From Adineta vaga (Eukaryota; Rotifera), in assembly GCA_021613535.1 (NCBI GenBank), contig CP075496.1, positions 9,858,001-9,922,000 on the forward strand: a stretch of 64,000 nucleotides of DNA. The letters run 5' to 3'. This document shows positions 34,868-47,287 of this stretch, piece by piece. The position numbers and the translations under genes were made by a program. Below the pieces are notes generated by a model. That model ran no database searches and was not told where the DNA came from. It worked only from the letters and a program-made list of their open reading frames with translations. Position 1 is the stretch's first letter. Each line of letters begins with the position of its first letter.

Positions 34868-35490
34868 GAACGATGAGCACCGGAAAATTCAGCAACGAAA
34901 AGTTGAGCACAAGATGTGGATAAGTCTACATCTTAAAAAAAGTACTTTACTTAACCTTTTCAAAAAAAATTTCTGAGATTTGCAGAGTTCGAAAGGAAGT
35001 TTTTAGATTTACAAACCTTTGAATAGAGATACAGAATATGGATCGATCTTTACCTTTGAAGAATCTTTCCTACGACACGATCTCCAAGCCCTATAATGTG
35101 AAACCTTAGCTGGGCTCCATACAAAAATATCAAAACATTATGGTTTTTTCAATAAAATCTGATTATTCTTGCGAAGTTTCAAAGTTTCATGTGAAACCAT
35201 TAGTACCTTATATAAACTCTCAATGTTTCGGTTTTTTCGTATGAATCATTTTTATGCTTTACGACGCGTATGAAAGGTTTCATATCATAAGCTTCCAAAT
35301 TTGTGTTTAGACAAGACGTTTAACGGTTTGTAAATCTAAAAACTTCCTTTCGAAATCTGCAAATCTCAGAATATTTTTTTGAAAAGGTTAAGTAAAGTAC
35401 CTTTTTCAAGATGTAGACTTATCCATATCTGGTGCTCAACTTTTCGTTGCTAAATTTTCCGGTGCGCATGATCCCTTGTGCTCATCGTTC
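34868..35490. mobile_element. Non-autonomous foldback element with about 150 bp inverted ends
   Basis: The segment 34868-35017 (gaacgatgagcac, cggaaaatt(c/t)agcaacgaaa, gataagtctacatctt, actttacttaacc, tcgaaaggaagtttttagat) recurs as a close reverse complement at 35335-35490. The 317 bp between the arms have no transposase and contain a smaller internal inversion (atgtgaaacc...). The arms match at roughly nine of ten bases, so the insertion is fairly young. The sequence is unrelated to the element at 3984-4618. Target duplication not resolved by eye. Confidence 0.75.
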
Positions 35491-36561
35491 ACTAACCCTT
35501 GATCATATTCGTTAGCTCTTTGACGATATTGAATATAGACAAAGATTAGGCCTGAAGTTTTTCTATATAATCGAATATATTCCTTCATTAGAGTTCGTAT
35601 TTTGATCTGATAAAATCGAAAATGATGAAAACAGTAAATATTTAAAATAAGAATACGTGGAACAACTATAACAAAATTCAAATCATGTGAAGTACTTTAT
35701 AACATTTTCATCAGTATAGTATACATATTCAAACTTTATTGATTTTTCTCTAAACGCAGAAATAAAAACGTACTTCGATAGATATTTATCATAACAAAGT
35801 TGCTGTCTTGTATGGTGACATTAGTTGATAACTTTATGTATGAAGAGTACGGAAGAAATCGTTGAATATATTCATTGTAATAATACAAATATTTTAGGTA
35901 TTGAAGATAAAGTCAATATATAGTATAGCGCTTATATTAAATACGTAAGAAGCAGATGTAATTTCTCCAACTACATCTTCGAGTCTTTTTCTCTGTGTTA
36001 CGCCACTATCATTTTCATACTTATTTTTCTCTCCATTATACAAAAAACACGTGGATTCAAAGTATATGTTGACAATAGACGTTACTGTTGTCTACATTAA
36101 CGCGAGTGGTTAAAGCACTATTTCAATTCTTATATGTCTATCGGATGAATAATAATTTGACTAACGTATGTAAATCGTTGTTGACATATATTTATATACA
36201 GGCAAGTATACAACTCCATCTGATTGTAAGTTGTATTCTATCAGGAAGAGAGTAGAAAACTCATACTATAGAGGGCGAAAACGGCATGTCTTTTTAATAT
36301 AAGAGATTGGCCAGATTAAAAGCAAATCTGATTTCATAATGATGACTTAATAAAAACACAAGTGAAAAAATCTGCAAAATAAAAATTTCTCCTATCTGCA
36401 TCTTCATTGGTTCTACTTCCTATTTCGCCTGAAATCAACTTAACAGTCAGAGATGGATATATTTCGTAAGAGCATATATTGTGCAGAGAGAGAGTCGACA
36501 AAAACCATTAATATAATTATTTTTTGGATTTTTTCAGACTAGTACAACAAATATTAGAAGA
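35491..36561. other. Intergenic region upstream of the nocturnin-like gene
   Basis: AT-rich with no recognised gene. A clear 3' splice site (gattttttcag, ending at about 36538) lies 23 bases before the nocturnin start codon, so a 5'-UTR intron or spliced-leader addition site is likely here. Confidence 0.45.
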
Positions 36562-37750
36562 ATGGGAACTAGTAGGTCTCTAAGCGAGTATGTAAGATAA
36601 AATAGTAACCATCATAGATTTTATGCCAAGTTTTTCTACTAAAGTATTACTGCAAATATATCACCAGCAAGTTTGAAACGAGACTTTCTTGGCGATCATT
36701 CATCGAATCAACGAACTCTTCATATTCTTCAATGGAATACTCTTGCACAAGGTATATTTGTTGACTAAGTTTCTTTCACAATTAGAAATCAAGCGAAATT
36801 CTTCTTTAGGTCTATCTAATCCACAGAGAAATTTTGTTCGAGTCAAAAATGAAACGGTAGCATTTGAGACTCGTAAATGGCGTATTTTAGAACAAATTCT
36901 TATTCGTCAACCTGATCTATGTTCATTAGAAGAAGTTGATATATATGAATGTTTTCTTCAACATCACTTACCAAAACATGGGTAAATCGAGACAATCCAA
37001 GTTTAGCTAATATTTCAAATTACAACTTGATTTAGATACACTTGTTTCTTCACTCCTAAACCCAAATCTCCATGTTTTACCTTTCAAAATGATACTGCTA
37101 ATTTCAAAGGACCAGATGGTGTTCTTCTATGTTATAAAACAGACTTATTCGAAGAAATTCAACGATATTATTATAAACAATCGAATGATAATATTCAAGG
37201 TAAACCGGTTAGTATTCAATTAAATTTATTTCATAATTTATAATATCTAATTCATTATTACATATAGTTTTTTGCTGCTCTCGAATTAAAACATAAGCCA
37301 TCATCAACAAATATTGTTTTTGTTGGCACACATTTAAAAGCAAAGAAACCATTTGCAAACATGCGAATAACTCAAACAAAAGCTATTCTTCAATATTTAT
37401 CTGAACATTATTCCACACGCACGCATACAATTATCGCGGGTGATTTCAATGGTGATTCAGAAGAACCTTTCTACGATATGATTCGTCAATCTGGTTTCTC
37501 CAGTGCTTATCGAACGTTCTTAAATGATAAAGAACCTCCATTTACAACATGGAAATTTCGAGAACATAACGGAATTGAAGATGATCAATGTCGAACGATT
37601 GATTATATCTTTTATAAATCGGAAGGTTTTACACCAATGGCTATCTTACAACTTCCAAGTCGAGAAGATATTGGTTGTAATGGACTTCCATCAGATGAAT
37701 ATCCATCAGATCATTTAGCGATCGAAACAATTTTTAATATTAATCCATAA
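36562..37750 (+). CDS. NOCT: Nocturnin-like EEP-family phosphatase/deadenylase, 319 aa, five exons
   Basis: Exons 36562-36587, 36645-36751, 36810-36981, 37036-37207 and 37268-37750 join in phase. The first exon reads MGTSRSLS, like the N-terminus of vertebrate short nocturnin. Then LHILQWNTLAQG, the metal-binding EEVD (E86; the usual Gln before it is Glu), FFTPKPKSPC, GPDGVLLCYK, VGTHLKAKKP, AGDFNGD (D218/N220) and YPSDHLAIE (H308). This is the CCR4/nocturnin branch of the EEP fold; nocturnin removes the 2' phosphate from NADP(H) and has been reported as a deadenylase. MGTS could accept N-myristoylation, placing it on membranes. The first exon of 26 nt is the least certain part. Confidence 0.85.
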
Positions 37751-37848
37751 AAAACATTTTTTCTTATACAGCCGAGAGAGAGAGAGAGAAGATTGAATCT
37801 CAAAAATTAAAATCATCACGAAGAAAACTTTTCAAGTCTCGTGATATT

Positions 37849-39514
37849 CTAACTAAAATTTGAAAGAATAAATGTTCCATTGTTTGTATCATATGTCAAG
37901 GTCATATTAGGTATCACCGAATTTACTTCTTGAAAAGAATATTGCATAAATGGACCAGTTTTAGAAGCTTGAATACGAAGAAATGATGATTTCAATAAGC
38001 AATACTGATATTTCCTACTATCTTACCTTGTATGCCAATAGTACAATTGGCACCGCGATCACTGACATCATAATAAATATATTCAACAACACCAGAATAT
38101 TGTTCAAAGAGTAAAACTTGAAAATGATAATATTCTTTTGGTGCTCGATAATGACTGCAGTAATATTCAAAAATTACCGTTCGATTTGGTGTCTCTCCTT
38201 GAATTTCATAATATATGCCTTGTGATGTATTTGCATAAACATAAAGATCATCCCAATATGGAAACGCTGTTGTACCAGAGAATCTATGAGCAGGAAGAGT
38301 TGTTTCAGTATATTCAGTTGAACAACTTCCAAGACAAAGAACCTATATATCGAAACTTTCTTTTAGATCAATCAGATGAATCAAATAGTCTTTTTAATGG
38401 AGATAATTCTCATGCGTCTGACATGTAGAATATCGTTTTGCGAAACTGTAACATACTGCGAGGAAATTAATACATCTATCTTATATTCGTGATACATTTG
38501 ATGTTTACTCTCAATAACTCGAAAGTAATGATTGATTTGAAAGATTTTTCCCTCTACCCATAGACCAGAAAATTCTTAATCAAATCAAAAGAATTCTTAC
38601 ACCATTGGTTGATACTTGAATGAAATTTGTTGTCGTATTATAAAGAGTAACATTGAGTGGAAGAGTTACATTATAGAATACATCATCGACAGATCCATTC
38701 AACGCTGCTGTAAAAATGGGAATTGCTTTTGTTAGTTGTACGGCTGGAGCAGAACTACATTGACCAGCAGAACAACTTGTATAATTAACTGGACAAACAT
38801 AACCAACTAAACCACAATTGTAGAAATCGATCAATATATTGACACAATGTCCAAGAGGTGTTGGCTTGAATGGATATACACAATTAACTGAAAAAATATA
38901 TCAGTATTTAGAATACATGTGTAAGAAGAAGAACTTAATTTGAAGACATTAAAATTCTTACTTTCTGTCGTTGTTTCAATTGGACTTGAAATAAACGTTG
39001 TTATTTTAGTAGTCTTGTTGAATGTGTCTAAGAGAAACGAGATTTTTGAAAATATTGTACTTTTATCGATTTGATTCCTTTTTAGCTTAAAACGTCTTTC
39101 GTATAGAAAACATCTCATACTATCTTTGTTTTATGAGAACATTTACTTTCTAAAGTGGTAGTTAGTTTTTGCGTTGTAGTAGATGATTTTGTTGAGATCG
39201 TTGACGTTGGTTCTGTGTAAAATATAATAAATGTACAAGAATAGAAGAACTCTTTTTCTTTACTAACCTGATATATTGCTCTTCGTTATGTTTTGTTTCA
39301 CGAGCACAAGGGGAAGAACAATTGCTAATATTAATACCACTAGGAGACACAATAACATCAATATCCAAAGTATAAAACGTCTAGCAAAATAGTAACGATA
39401 GTATATTTGCTGAACGAAACAATTTTTCATTTACTGTTTTCTTTTCGTAGTTCTCTTTGAATCGCTTACTGGTGTATTATATACATGTTCATCAAACGGT
39501 TGTTGTTTATTCAT
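37849..39514 (-). CDS. Orphan type II membrane protein with Thr-rich stalk and extracellular beta-rich module, 348 aa, seven exons
   Basis: Exons 39514-39435, 39380-39268, 39212-39147, 39027-38962, 38887-38601, 38342-38027 and 37977-to-stop (acceptor at 37967/37968; the exon is 37967-37849) join in phase. A basic cytosolic tail (SKRTTKRKQR) leads into one strong TM helix (FILWILMLLCLLVVLILAIV, about residues 29-48), a Ser/Thr-rich stalk (STISTKSSTTTQKLTTTLE), a short cysteine-rich part (YNCGLVGYVC, SCSAGQCSS) and a C-terminal module with STNGVLCLG, YWDDLYVY, IYYEIQGETPNRTVIFEYY and VSDRGANCTIGIQ. That pattern (strand, NG turn, WDDL, PNRT) recalls nidogen-like or bacterial extracellular beta-sandwich modules. 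Many N-glycosylation sites. Probably a cell-surface protein; ligand unknown. Confidence 0.68.
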
Positions 39515-40356
39515 TGCTATTCAATTAGTCTAATATAAGATAGTGAGTAGTCATATTAGAAGAATGGACTTCTTACTTTAAAGTATTGAATTTATATTCG
39601 CCTGATTTTCTTATGTGATTTAATACATTAATGATTTCTAAAGACGAAGAAAGTTTAATGCATATTATTATGAAAGAAAAAAATTCGTGTATCAATGTTT
39701 TTATAAAATATTCTCGATACCAATACGTTTGCTCCATATTGTATAAATTCTATTGCAGTGCAGATAAAGAACATTTTTCATTCACTGTTAGAATCATATG
39801 ATCGCAGTATTTCAGCAAAATAAAAAAAAAGAACATTTTTCATTATTATGATTGACTATGTAAAATATTGCCTGTTTTTAAAGTATCCTATTCTCGTAAA
39901 TAAGTCGTATAATCAACTGTATTGGCTCATAGAATGTTTCTTTTTGTCGTTACAACATCTCAATTATGTATACATCAATAAAACCGTTTTGTAAGCTTGA
40001 AGATACTATATGCATATGATACTAATAAGTAAATGTACGAATCCTTTTCATTGAAGATATTATATTTCAGAGGAATGACAGACACTGACGTTAAATCACA
40101 TTTCAAATAAATGCAGATTCAGTTATGTTGAATGTCGTAACTATTTCTTAAATATTTTTCATAGGAAAATAGAGTTAAAAGATAGATTGATAGCGCATTT
40201 TATTTCAATAATGGACTTCGCTTTGCTTTATCAGCGAATTAGTTGGTAGAAAAATAGGTTTTTAATAGGTATATTTATTCATAAATTTGTAAATAAGTAT
40301 AAAACAACAACCAATAAATGAAAATTACAGTGAACAGATTGTACCACGCTCAAGTC
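39515..40356. other. Intergenic gap between two membrane-protein genes
   Basis: AT-rich, no coding potential, repeat or RNA gene recognised. Confidence 0.45.
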
Positions 40357-40882
40357 TTAAAAAACATGACGATTCGATACATTCGATGCCGATGGACGCT
40401 TTTTATAACAGCAAATAGAAATCACCAATAACAATGCTAATATTGGAATTCCCAGACCGAGTGAAAGACCGAGAATAAGAGGCAGTTTGTTTTTACCTAA
40501 AAAAAGAAAACAAAAGTGATCAGGAGTCAATTTAAACAATGAGCTATTTTATAATTTACTCGATGGTGGTTCATTTTCCATCGTAACATTGCCACCTGTT
40601 GTCAGATCATTTGTTGTGAAAGATGTTTCATGGACTGTTGTAGTATCTAAAGAAATCTTTGTATACAATGATTGATATCTTAGATATAATCATACTTTTT
40701 ACAATGGGAGTCGTTAATGAGGAATTCACTTCGCTAGAATTCATTGTATCTGTCGATGGAGAACTATAGTCACAAGAACAGCAGATCAATGTGATTAATA
40801 AACCTTTAAAGAATAAAAACTTTATTAATCGGTTGATTATTATTGTCTTTCTTTTACCTGTACCAATATGGAATAGATGCAT
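40357..40882 (-). CDS. Small orphan type I membrane protein, 119 aa, four exons
   Basis: Exons 40882-40858, 40803-40696, 40646-40560 and 40496-40357 join in phase to 119 residues: a signal peptide (MHLFHIGTGLLITLICCSC), a Ser/Thr-rich ectodomain of about 55 residues (TTTVHETSFTTNDLTTGG and similar, likely O-glycosylated), one TM helix (LILGLSLGLGIPILALLLVI, about 79-98) and a short basic tail starting CCYKKRP. Built like a mucin-type membrane stub. It lies on the same strand as the type II mucin-like gene downstream. No family recognised. The third-exon boundary uses a gtatga donor and is the weakest call. Confidence 0.6.
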
Positions 40883-41533
40883 TGCAATATACTATGGAAT
40901 TTTTCTAAAATAATAGAAAGAATATCCTCGACTGAACGTATATTTATAGTATTAAAGCCACTATTTGTTTTCCTTTCTGAGTAATGTAAAACGCACCCAC
41001 TTGATTTTAATCAAAGGCTAACAGTGTATCTATAACGCTGGAGATTCCGACAAGTATTGACGTCAAGATGAACGGAATGTCAACACACACACATGACAAT
41101 TTTTTATTATTATTACTCAACTACGCTAGATTATTCATGAATCTATTTGATTATGCGTGATGTTAACGTGAACTTATATTTGATATCTATGATATTACGA
41201 TGACTTCATTTCCATGATAGATTTACAGGATTAGTCATTTGCTATCGTCAGAATTACACAATTTCCGTGAAAAACATATTTGATTATTACTCATAAAAAT
41301 CATAGCATATGGAAAACACAATTTTATCTATTGAAGTTAAATATATTTCATTGAAATGGCGGATATACACTAGATGAAATACTACAGACAACTATTCATA
41401 CATTCTTAGTCAAATTCTTATACACTTAGGACTAGTTATAGTTATCAATTTCAATTTGTTTCAAGTGGAAGATAAGAAAATGCATTTGTTTAAATAAAAA
41501 ATAAACCTTTATTTCAATACAACAGAAAAAAAA
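40883..41533. other. Intergenic gap
   Basis: AT-rich, includes a short ACAC run near 41083; no gene, repeat or RNA recognised. Confidence 0.4.
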
Positions 41534-43556
41534 TCAACAATGACTCATTCCTTTATTAGATTTTTTCCAGCGAACATGGATTTCCACTATACCATAGCAA
41601 ATCATGCTCACTGAAAGAATACCAAAAAGAATAAACAATGTTACTTGAATGGTTACATAGCTTGCATACTAAAATGACAAACAAATTTCTACATTTACAA
41701 CCTAAAGAAATCATGCTTATACACTATAAGTAAGAAGAGAGCCAAACGATTTCCAAAGACGATATTTTGCTAAAGCAGTTGAATCACTTTCAGAGTAAAG
41801 AACAGTATAAGTAGCTAAAGGAAACGAATAAATATCATATTATGAAAGAAAAGCTCTATACCAATGACTTGTGATTGCCAAACAGCACCAGCAACTCCCC
41901 ATAAGCCAGCAATGAGAAAAAGAATATAAATCTGATCGTCTAATGGTTCCCAGAAATACATAAGAATAAGCATGGAATAGTTTAAAATAGCAGCAATAGT
42001 AAAACATCCAATTCGACCGATATATTTAGTAAGACTACCGAAAATATAACTACTGAAGGCATTACAAACACCATTGCAGATTAATATCAAACCAATAAAA
42101 CTAAAATAGATTTCAACATAAGATTCAAATATCAAAATATATTAAATTCTCTTTGATGATCGACTAGAATCTTCCAATTTTAATTAAAATGCAATAGATA
42201 AATGTATTCATCACGAATTATTATAGCAATAATCTTACCGTATACCGACAAGACAAGTGATAAATGCCTACAATTATGGATTTAAAGTAAATCAATCTGA
42301 TTGACAATAATTATCTTACTCGAGTAAATTGTGCAATTAAAAAACTGTGCTCAATCATAGACCACGCAGTTATTGGTACAAGAAATAACTGATCAACGTG
42401 TTTCCATTGAAATAAAGATCGAAGAACTTCTACACTTTTCTTTAATGATTGTTTTATCGGTTCTAAACAATTTAAATAAAAACTCTCTTTAGATCTCTTT
42501 AAAATTAATCTTTTTACGTGATTTAGCTAAACGAATCTGATCAAGAAAGAAACATAGAAGTATCATTGATATAATACCCATTCCAGCATATATTCCACAA
42601 AGTATATAACGCTATAAAAATCAATAATAATACACTGATATAAAAAAATGATTTCTGCAATGTAACGTACCTTAGTATCGTCAACATCTTCAGATTCTTC
42701 AATTTCTACTTTTACTACTGGATCGAAATAGATTCCACAATTAACTCGTTGTGGTTGATTTGATTGATTAAGTACAAAATATGAAACAGCATTACCCCAA
42801 ATAGTACTTGTACCAAATATAGCAAAGAATATTCCAAAAAAGAAACTAACAATAACATCCACTTTCTTTTGCACATGACGCGTATGATAACGTGCAACAT
42901 AACTTATATAAGTGGCTTGAGATGTCCATAACGGAGCACCAACAATACCACATAAAGCTGCAGCTATATGAGAATAAATCGTTGTTTTTAATAACATTTC
43001 TCAAAGACACTGCTTACTAATGTACATTAATGTTGGTATAGGTCGAATATTAGCACCAATGTATAGAATATAAGCAATTTCTCCAATAACAATAGTCCAT
43101 TTCAATCCAAATATATCCATTGATATACCGGTCAGAAAAATCGAACTAAACTGAAATCTCATTACATTTACTTCATTGTTGTGAATTCGTATTAAATGTA
43201 CTTACTAACACGAAAATAGTTGATACTAGAAGAGAATTGACTCCTACATTACCTTTTGTATTTAAGCTTGACTGAAGTGCAGCAATACCACTATAAGCTG
43301 TAAATAGTAGTACAAAAGCGATTGAGAGTACAGCTAGATTTTTATATATTTGTCGAACTGAAAATGGTGGAACTTCTTCCTTCTCTTTCTCATCATTATT
43401 ATTATCATCATCAATATCATTGATGATAATTGGAATAACAGAAGATATTGACGTATGAAAATCAACCGCAATACTATCAGTAAAAGAAGCATTTTTTGAT
43501 CGATTCTCTTCAGTTGAATTAATTATTGGCGATTCATCTTGTCGTATATCAACCAT
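41534..43556 (-). CDS. UNC93: UNC-93-like major-facilitator membrane protein, 502 aa, nine exons
   Basis: Exons 43556-43206, 43150-43018, 42963-42671, 42611-42518, 42462-42320, 42267-42239, 42100-41862, 41814-41723 and 41668-41534 join in phase. A charged N-terminus with an acidic run (NDIDDDNNNDEKEKEE) precedes about 11-12 TM helices. Family marks: NLAVLSIAFVLLFTAYSGIA (TM1), LQSSLN, GLKWTIVIGEIAYILYIGAN, AALCGIVGAPLWTSQATYIS, FLVPITAWSMIEHSFLIAQF, GLWGVAGAVWQSQV and YRLWKSFGSLLTYSYASYV. UNC-93 regulates muscle two-pore K+ channels in Caenorhabditis elegans; UNC93A-type proteins have no settled transport substrate. An SK K+ channel lies elsewhere in the window but no link is implied. Intact. 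Confidence 0.87.
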
Positions 43557-43901
43557 TACGTTACTTCTATAAAACTTTAACAACTGAAAAAGATTGATAA
43601 ACGAACAAATGACGTTTATGTAAGAGATAAGTTTAGAAAGAAAACAAGTCAAGGATTTTGATATCTATTGAATCAACTTATAATTCTTATCTCTAACATA
43701 TATATATATATTATTTTATATAGATGGTGCATCATGAGTTATGCACTTTTCTTTCATTTATATTTAAACAAGAAAGAAACGAAGCATTTTGTTAAAATGA
43801 TAATTCTTTGGATAAAAGACATTTGTTTTTCATCTTTATTTTTTTACAAATACATGTGTGCTAAAAATTGTTTTGTCTTTATGTGTATTTAATTCATATT
43901 A

Positions 43902-45061
43902 TTAACTATGTGATGTTGATTTTCTTTCTTGAGTAGATTTATGGGCAGCCCATGATTTGTAGTAGGTTTCAATTTCTTGAACAAAACCGACATGTCGTGG
44001 TTGCCAACCTAATTCATTGATGGCTTTTGCTGGATTAATAATGCTAAATAAAGACACAATATTGATATTACAACGTCCTATAATCAAGGACTTACGAATC
44101 CGTATCCCATCTTGTTGGCACACCTTCTTCAGCTTTTTTATATTCAATCTTTTCTTGTCGACCTTGGGCTTTAGCCATTGCAGTTCTCAGTTCTTCATAC
44201 GATGGATTATCATTTGGAGCAGCTAAATTATAAACTAAAAGATGCACATATTAATAATAACTGCGATAATGTATCTAAGAAAAGTAATTCCTACGTTGTT
44301 TATCAACGACAACACGTGGAGCTCTAGCAATAGAAACATAACCTTCACCAAGATCATCGATATGTACCCAACTCCAACGCATATCTCTTCTTCCTTGAAT
44401 AACTAATGGTTCTGAATAGAAAAGATCAGCAACAAAACCACCTTGTCCACCGTAAACAAAGCCTGGACGAACGACTGTTGTTTTCAATGCAGCAGATGAT
44501 GTAGCTAGAACGTGATTTTCGTAATCTTCTCGATCCTTCATTGCCGTTACATCAGCTGACGAGGATCCACTATTTCGTTGAGTCGCTGGTTGAGGTCGAG
44601 GTTTAATCATTTCATCAACTGGACGACGACCTGTGGGAGATGTATCACCATCTAATATCATAAACAAATTAAAAAAATGGATTTCATATATTTATTTCAA
44701 TAAACTTACATGTCATAATTCCCGAAGTAAAAATATAAAGTGGAGCATAATGTGGTAATTTGCCATCTTGAGTTCTAATTTTTCCAGTTTGAATCGCTAT
44801 TTCGAGTAGACTAAGAGAAAGCTTTGGAGTGTAACCAACTGCATCAATAATTACTGAGCACGTATTAAGTATGTCAGTAAATGGTTGAACATTATCAAAT
44901 GCTTGTGCAATGATTGGTTCAATTTCATTTCGTTGTAACATATTCGCATGCTTTTCATTACGAATCAATCCATAAACGCGATAACCAGCACGACGAAAAG
45001 CTAGAGCTACACCTAATCCAATATAACCACTAGCACCGATGACTAACACAGAAGAAGACAT
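43902..45061 (-). CDS. NAD(P)-dependent epimerase/dehydratase-like protein (extended SDR), 329 aa, four exons
   Basis: Exons 45061-44710, 44651-44295, 44234-44096 and 44043-43902 join in phase. A Rossmann start VLVIGASGYIGLGVALAF (GxxGxxG at residues 9-15), a VIIDAVGYT strand, YIFTSGIMTYGDTSP, a modified active-site helix (DREDYENHVLA, where the usual YxxxK lysine is replaced by His), TVVRPGFVYGGQGG, WSWVHIDDLGEGYV, YNLAAPND and a C-terminal substrate lobe (ELGWQPRHVGF). This is the NAD-dependent epimerase family (PF01370) in a fungal/plant-like subgroup; the substrate, possibly a nucleotide sugar or a small carbonyl, is not evident. No signal peptide, so cytosolic. Intact. Confidence 0.82.
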
Positions 45062-47287
45062 ATCTATAAAAATTAAAGAGCAATAACATGAAACGTTAGA
45101 CAGCGAATGCTAAGAGAAAAAAACAAACATGCATGCGATAACAATGATCGATGTTTATTCTCTTTGTTTTCTCTCTCCAGTATCATATCGAAAAGACATG
45201 TTTACCTATATATATATATATGTCCACGAGAACAAAGAAAAAACGAATATATCATTGTATAATATCGAGGTTTATATCTTGCTCAAATGAAGTTTTTATT
45301 CGTTATTCTTTATCTTCATATTTTAATGAATAAAAATAGAAACTTAATTATATAAAACGGAAAACATAAGATGATGATCATAATTATGTTTCTCTTGAAG
45401 GAACAGTATAAATTGAGAAAAATGTATGCTAAATATATGTGTTTAGAAAGTCCATTTTAATTCCATCAAAAAATAGATTAATTATAATATTTAATATGAT
45501 AACTAGTAAAAAAACGAGGTTTTGTTAAGATATTTTTTGTCTCACCCTATCTAACACTATTAACAACGTGTATCAAATATAGACTATCGAAGAATAAAAA
45601 AACAAGGAGTATCATGATTTCATTTGTACTCTCGATCTCTTTTTTGCTTCATCATGATGACGACATGTGACACTGCAAATACAAGGAATGTTTTTCTTCC
45701 TCTTTCTCGTCTTCATACATGTCGTCATTGTCGGAACTGCGAATACAATCCATAAATAAAGACTATGTAAATTCATGAAAGGATTAATCTCGAAATACAT
45801 ATCAATGACATAAAAAATGTTGAAAACTGCAAAAGAAAATTTCTCAATTCGTCCCAGAATAGTTCATTGAGTAATGAAGAAGAACTACACTCTGCTTAAA
45901 CTTCACTTCATCATCCAAAGAATCCATTGAAAAATTGAACTATTACATGTTTATCTCGGTTGATTTTATCAATGTTTTATTTTTTGAATTTTATTCAACT
46001 CTAATCAATACAATTTAAGAAATGATTATCTAATTCTTTTCAATACATAAACCTTTCGATAATAAACTATGTTAACTATTTGTTGATCATGAGACAATCT
46101 CGGTTTCAACTTTTGTTTTCAAGATTATTTCTCTAATGTATAGTTTTTGAATATTCAGTTAAATTATTACCATTCATAGATCGTAGTAGGTTTTAGTTTT
46201 CACATAAAGTTCTTCAAACAAATATCATATAAGAAATTAAATGATATTTTAAGTGTAATACGAAATTTACGAGATGATGATTCACTTGCGCAATATTTGA
46301 ATATGGGGAACTAATGTTTTGGAGTATTTGTTTTCAAAATTAACTACTTATGTAAAATATATCAAGGATTTATATTTACATTAAAACTAGAATAGGAATG
46401 ACGGTGGACCTCGACTCAAATGATGTGAGTTCTATTTGAATTTCTCATTTTAATGTGGATGAATATAATCGAATTTGATATTTATTGAAATAGCTAGAAT
46501 ATGGAGAAACAATCATGTGTATTATGCCTATTAAAATGATTGTTAATGATCATTTAGGACATATTAGTATGTCAATATGTACAGGAGATACATGCCAGGA
46601 TTATTAGACAATGGACCTGTATCCTAGAAAGTATTTATCATCTGTTTATAAGATCATCGCTTAAATTCTTTGATTGAGTAAAAATATACAATTCAGTCTA
46701 TTAGCGCTTAAGAAGAAATATAGATTAGATAGTTTCTAAAAGAAATACTTTTCAAACGGTTTATTTTTCATGAAAATTCACTTTGATATATGTTCAATTG
46801 TTAACTATACACAAGAAAAATCACTTTATGAAGTCGAAGATCATCGATAAATTTTGAAACTCGAATTCAAATGTCACTATACAATATGAAACGACATTTG
46901 GTTCTTAATACGAAAGCATATAAATATACTCTTGAGATAAAATGTATCAAGTCCTCAAACTTAACTGAGAATTATTAAGTAATTGAAAACAATCAAGATA
47001 TTTTCATAACATTTAATAATTATTAAATATAGATGTTCGAATTTCCGAGTGGTAATCAATAGAATCGTGCTTGGGTCGGTATTCTGAGGATAAAAAGAGA
47101 GTACAAATCTTCTTACGAATTTTGACAAGTTCTCCAAAACTTTCAAAGATATATCTCGTACATCTCGAAAGTTTTTGCCGTATATTTAAAAATCGCTAAT
47201 GCAGAACAAGACTAAGTTTCAAGATTAAAATGAACAATACGATTGTGAATGGGTTCCAGTCTTTTATAGTGGAGATGCAGTTGAATA
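45062..47287. other. Long apparently non-coding stretch
   Basis: About 2.2 kb of AT-rich DNA between the epimerase gene and the end of the right arm of the inverted duplication. Short TA runs near 45211; no domain-like translation, element ends or RNA gene recognised. Confidence 0.45.
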
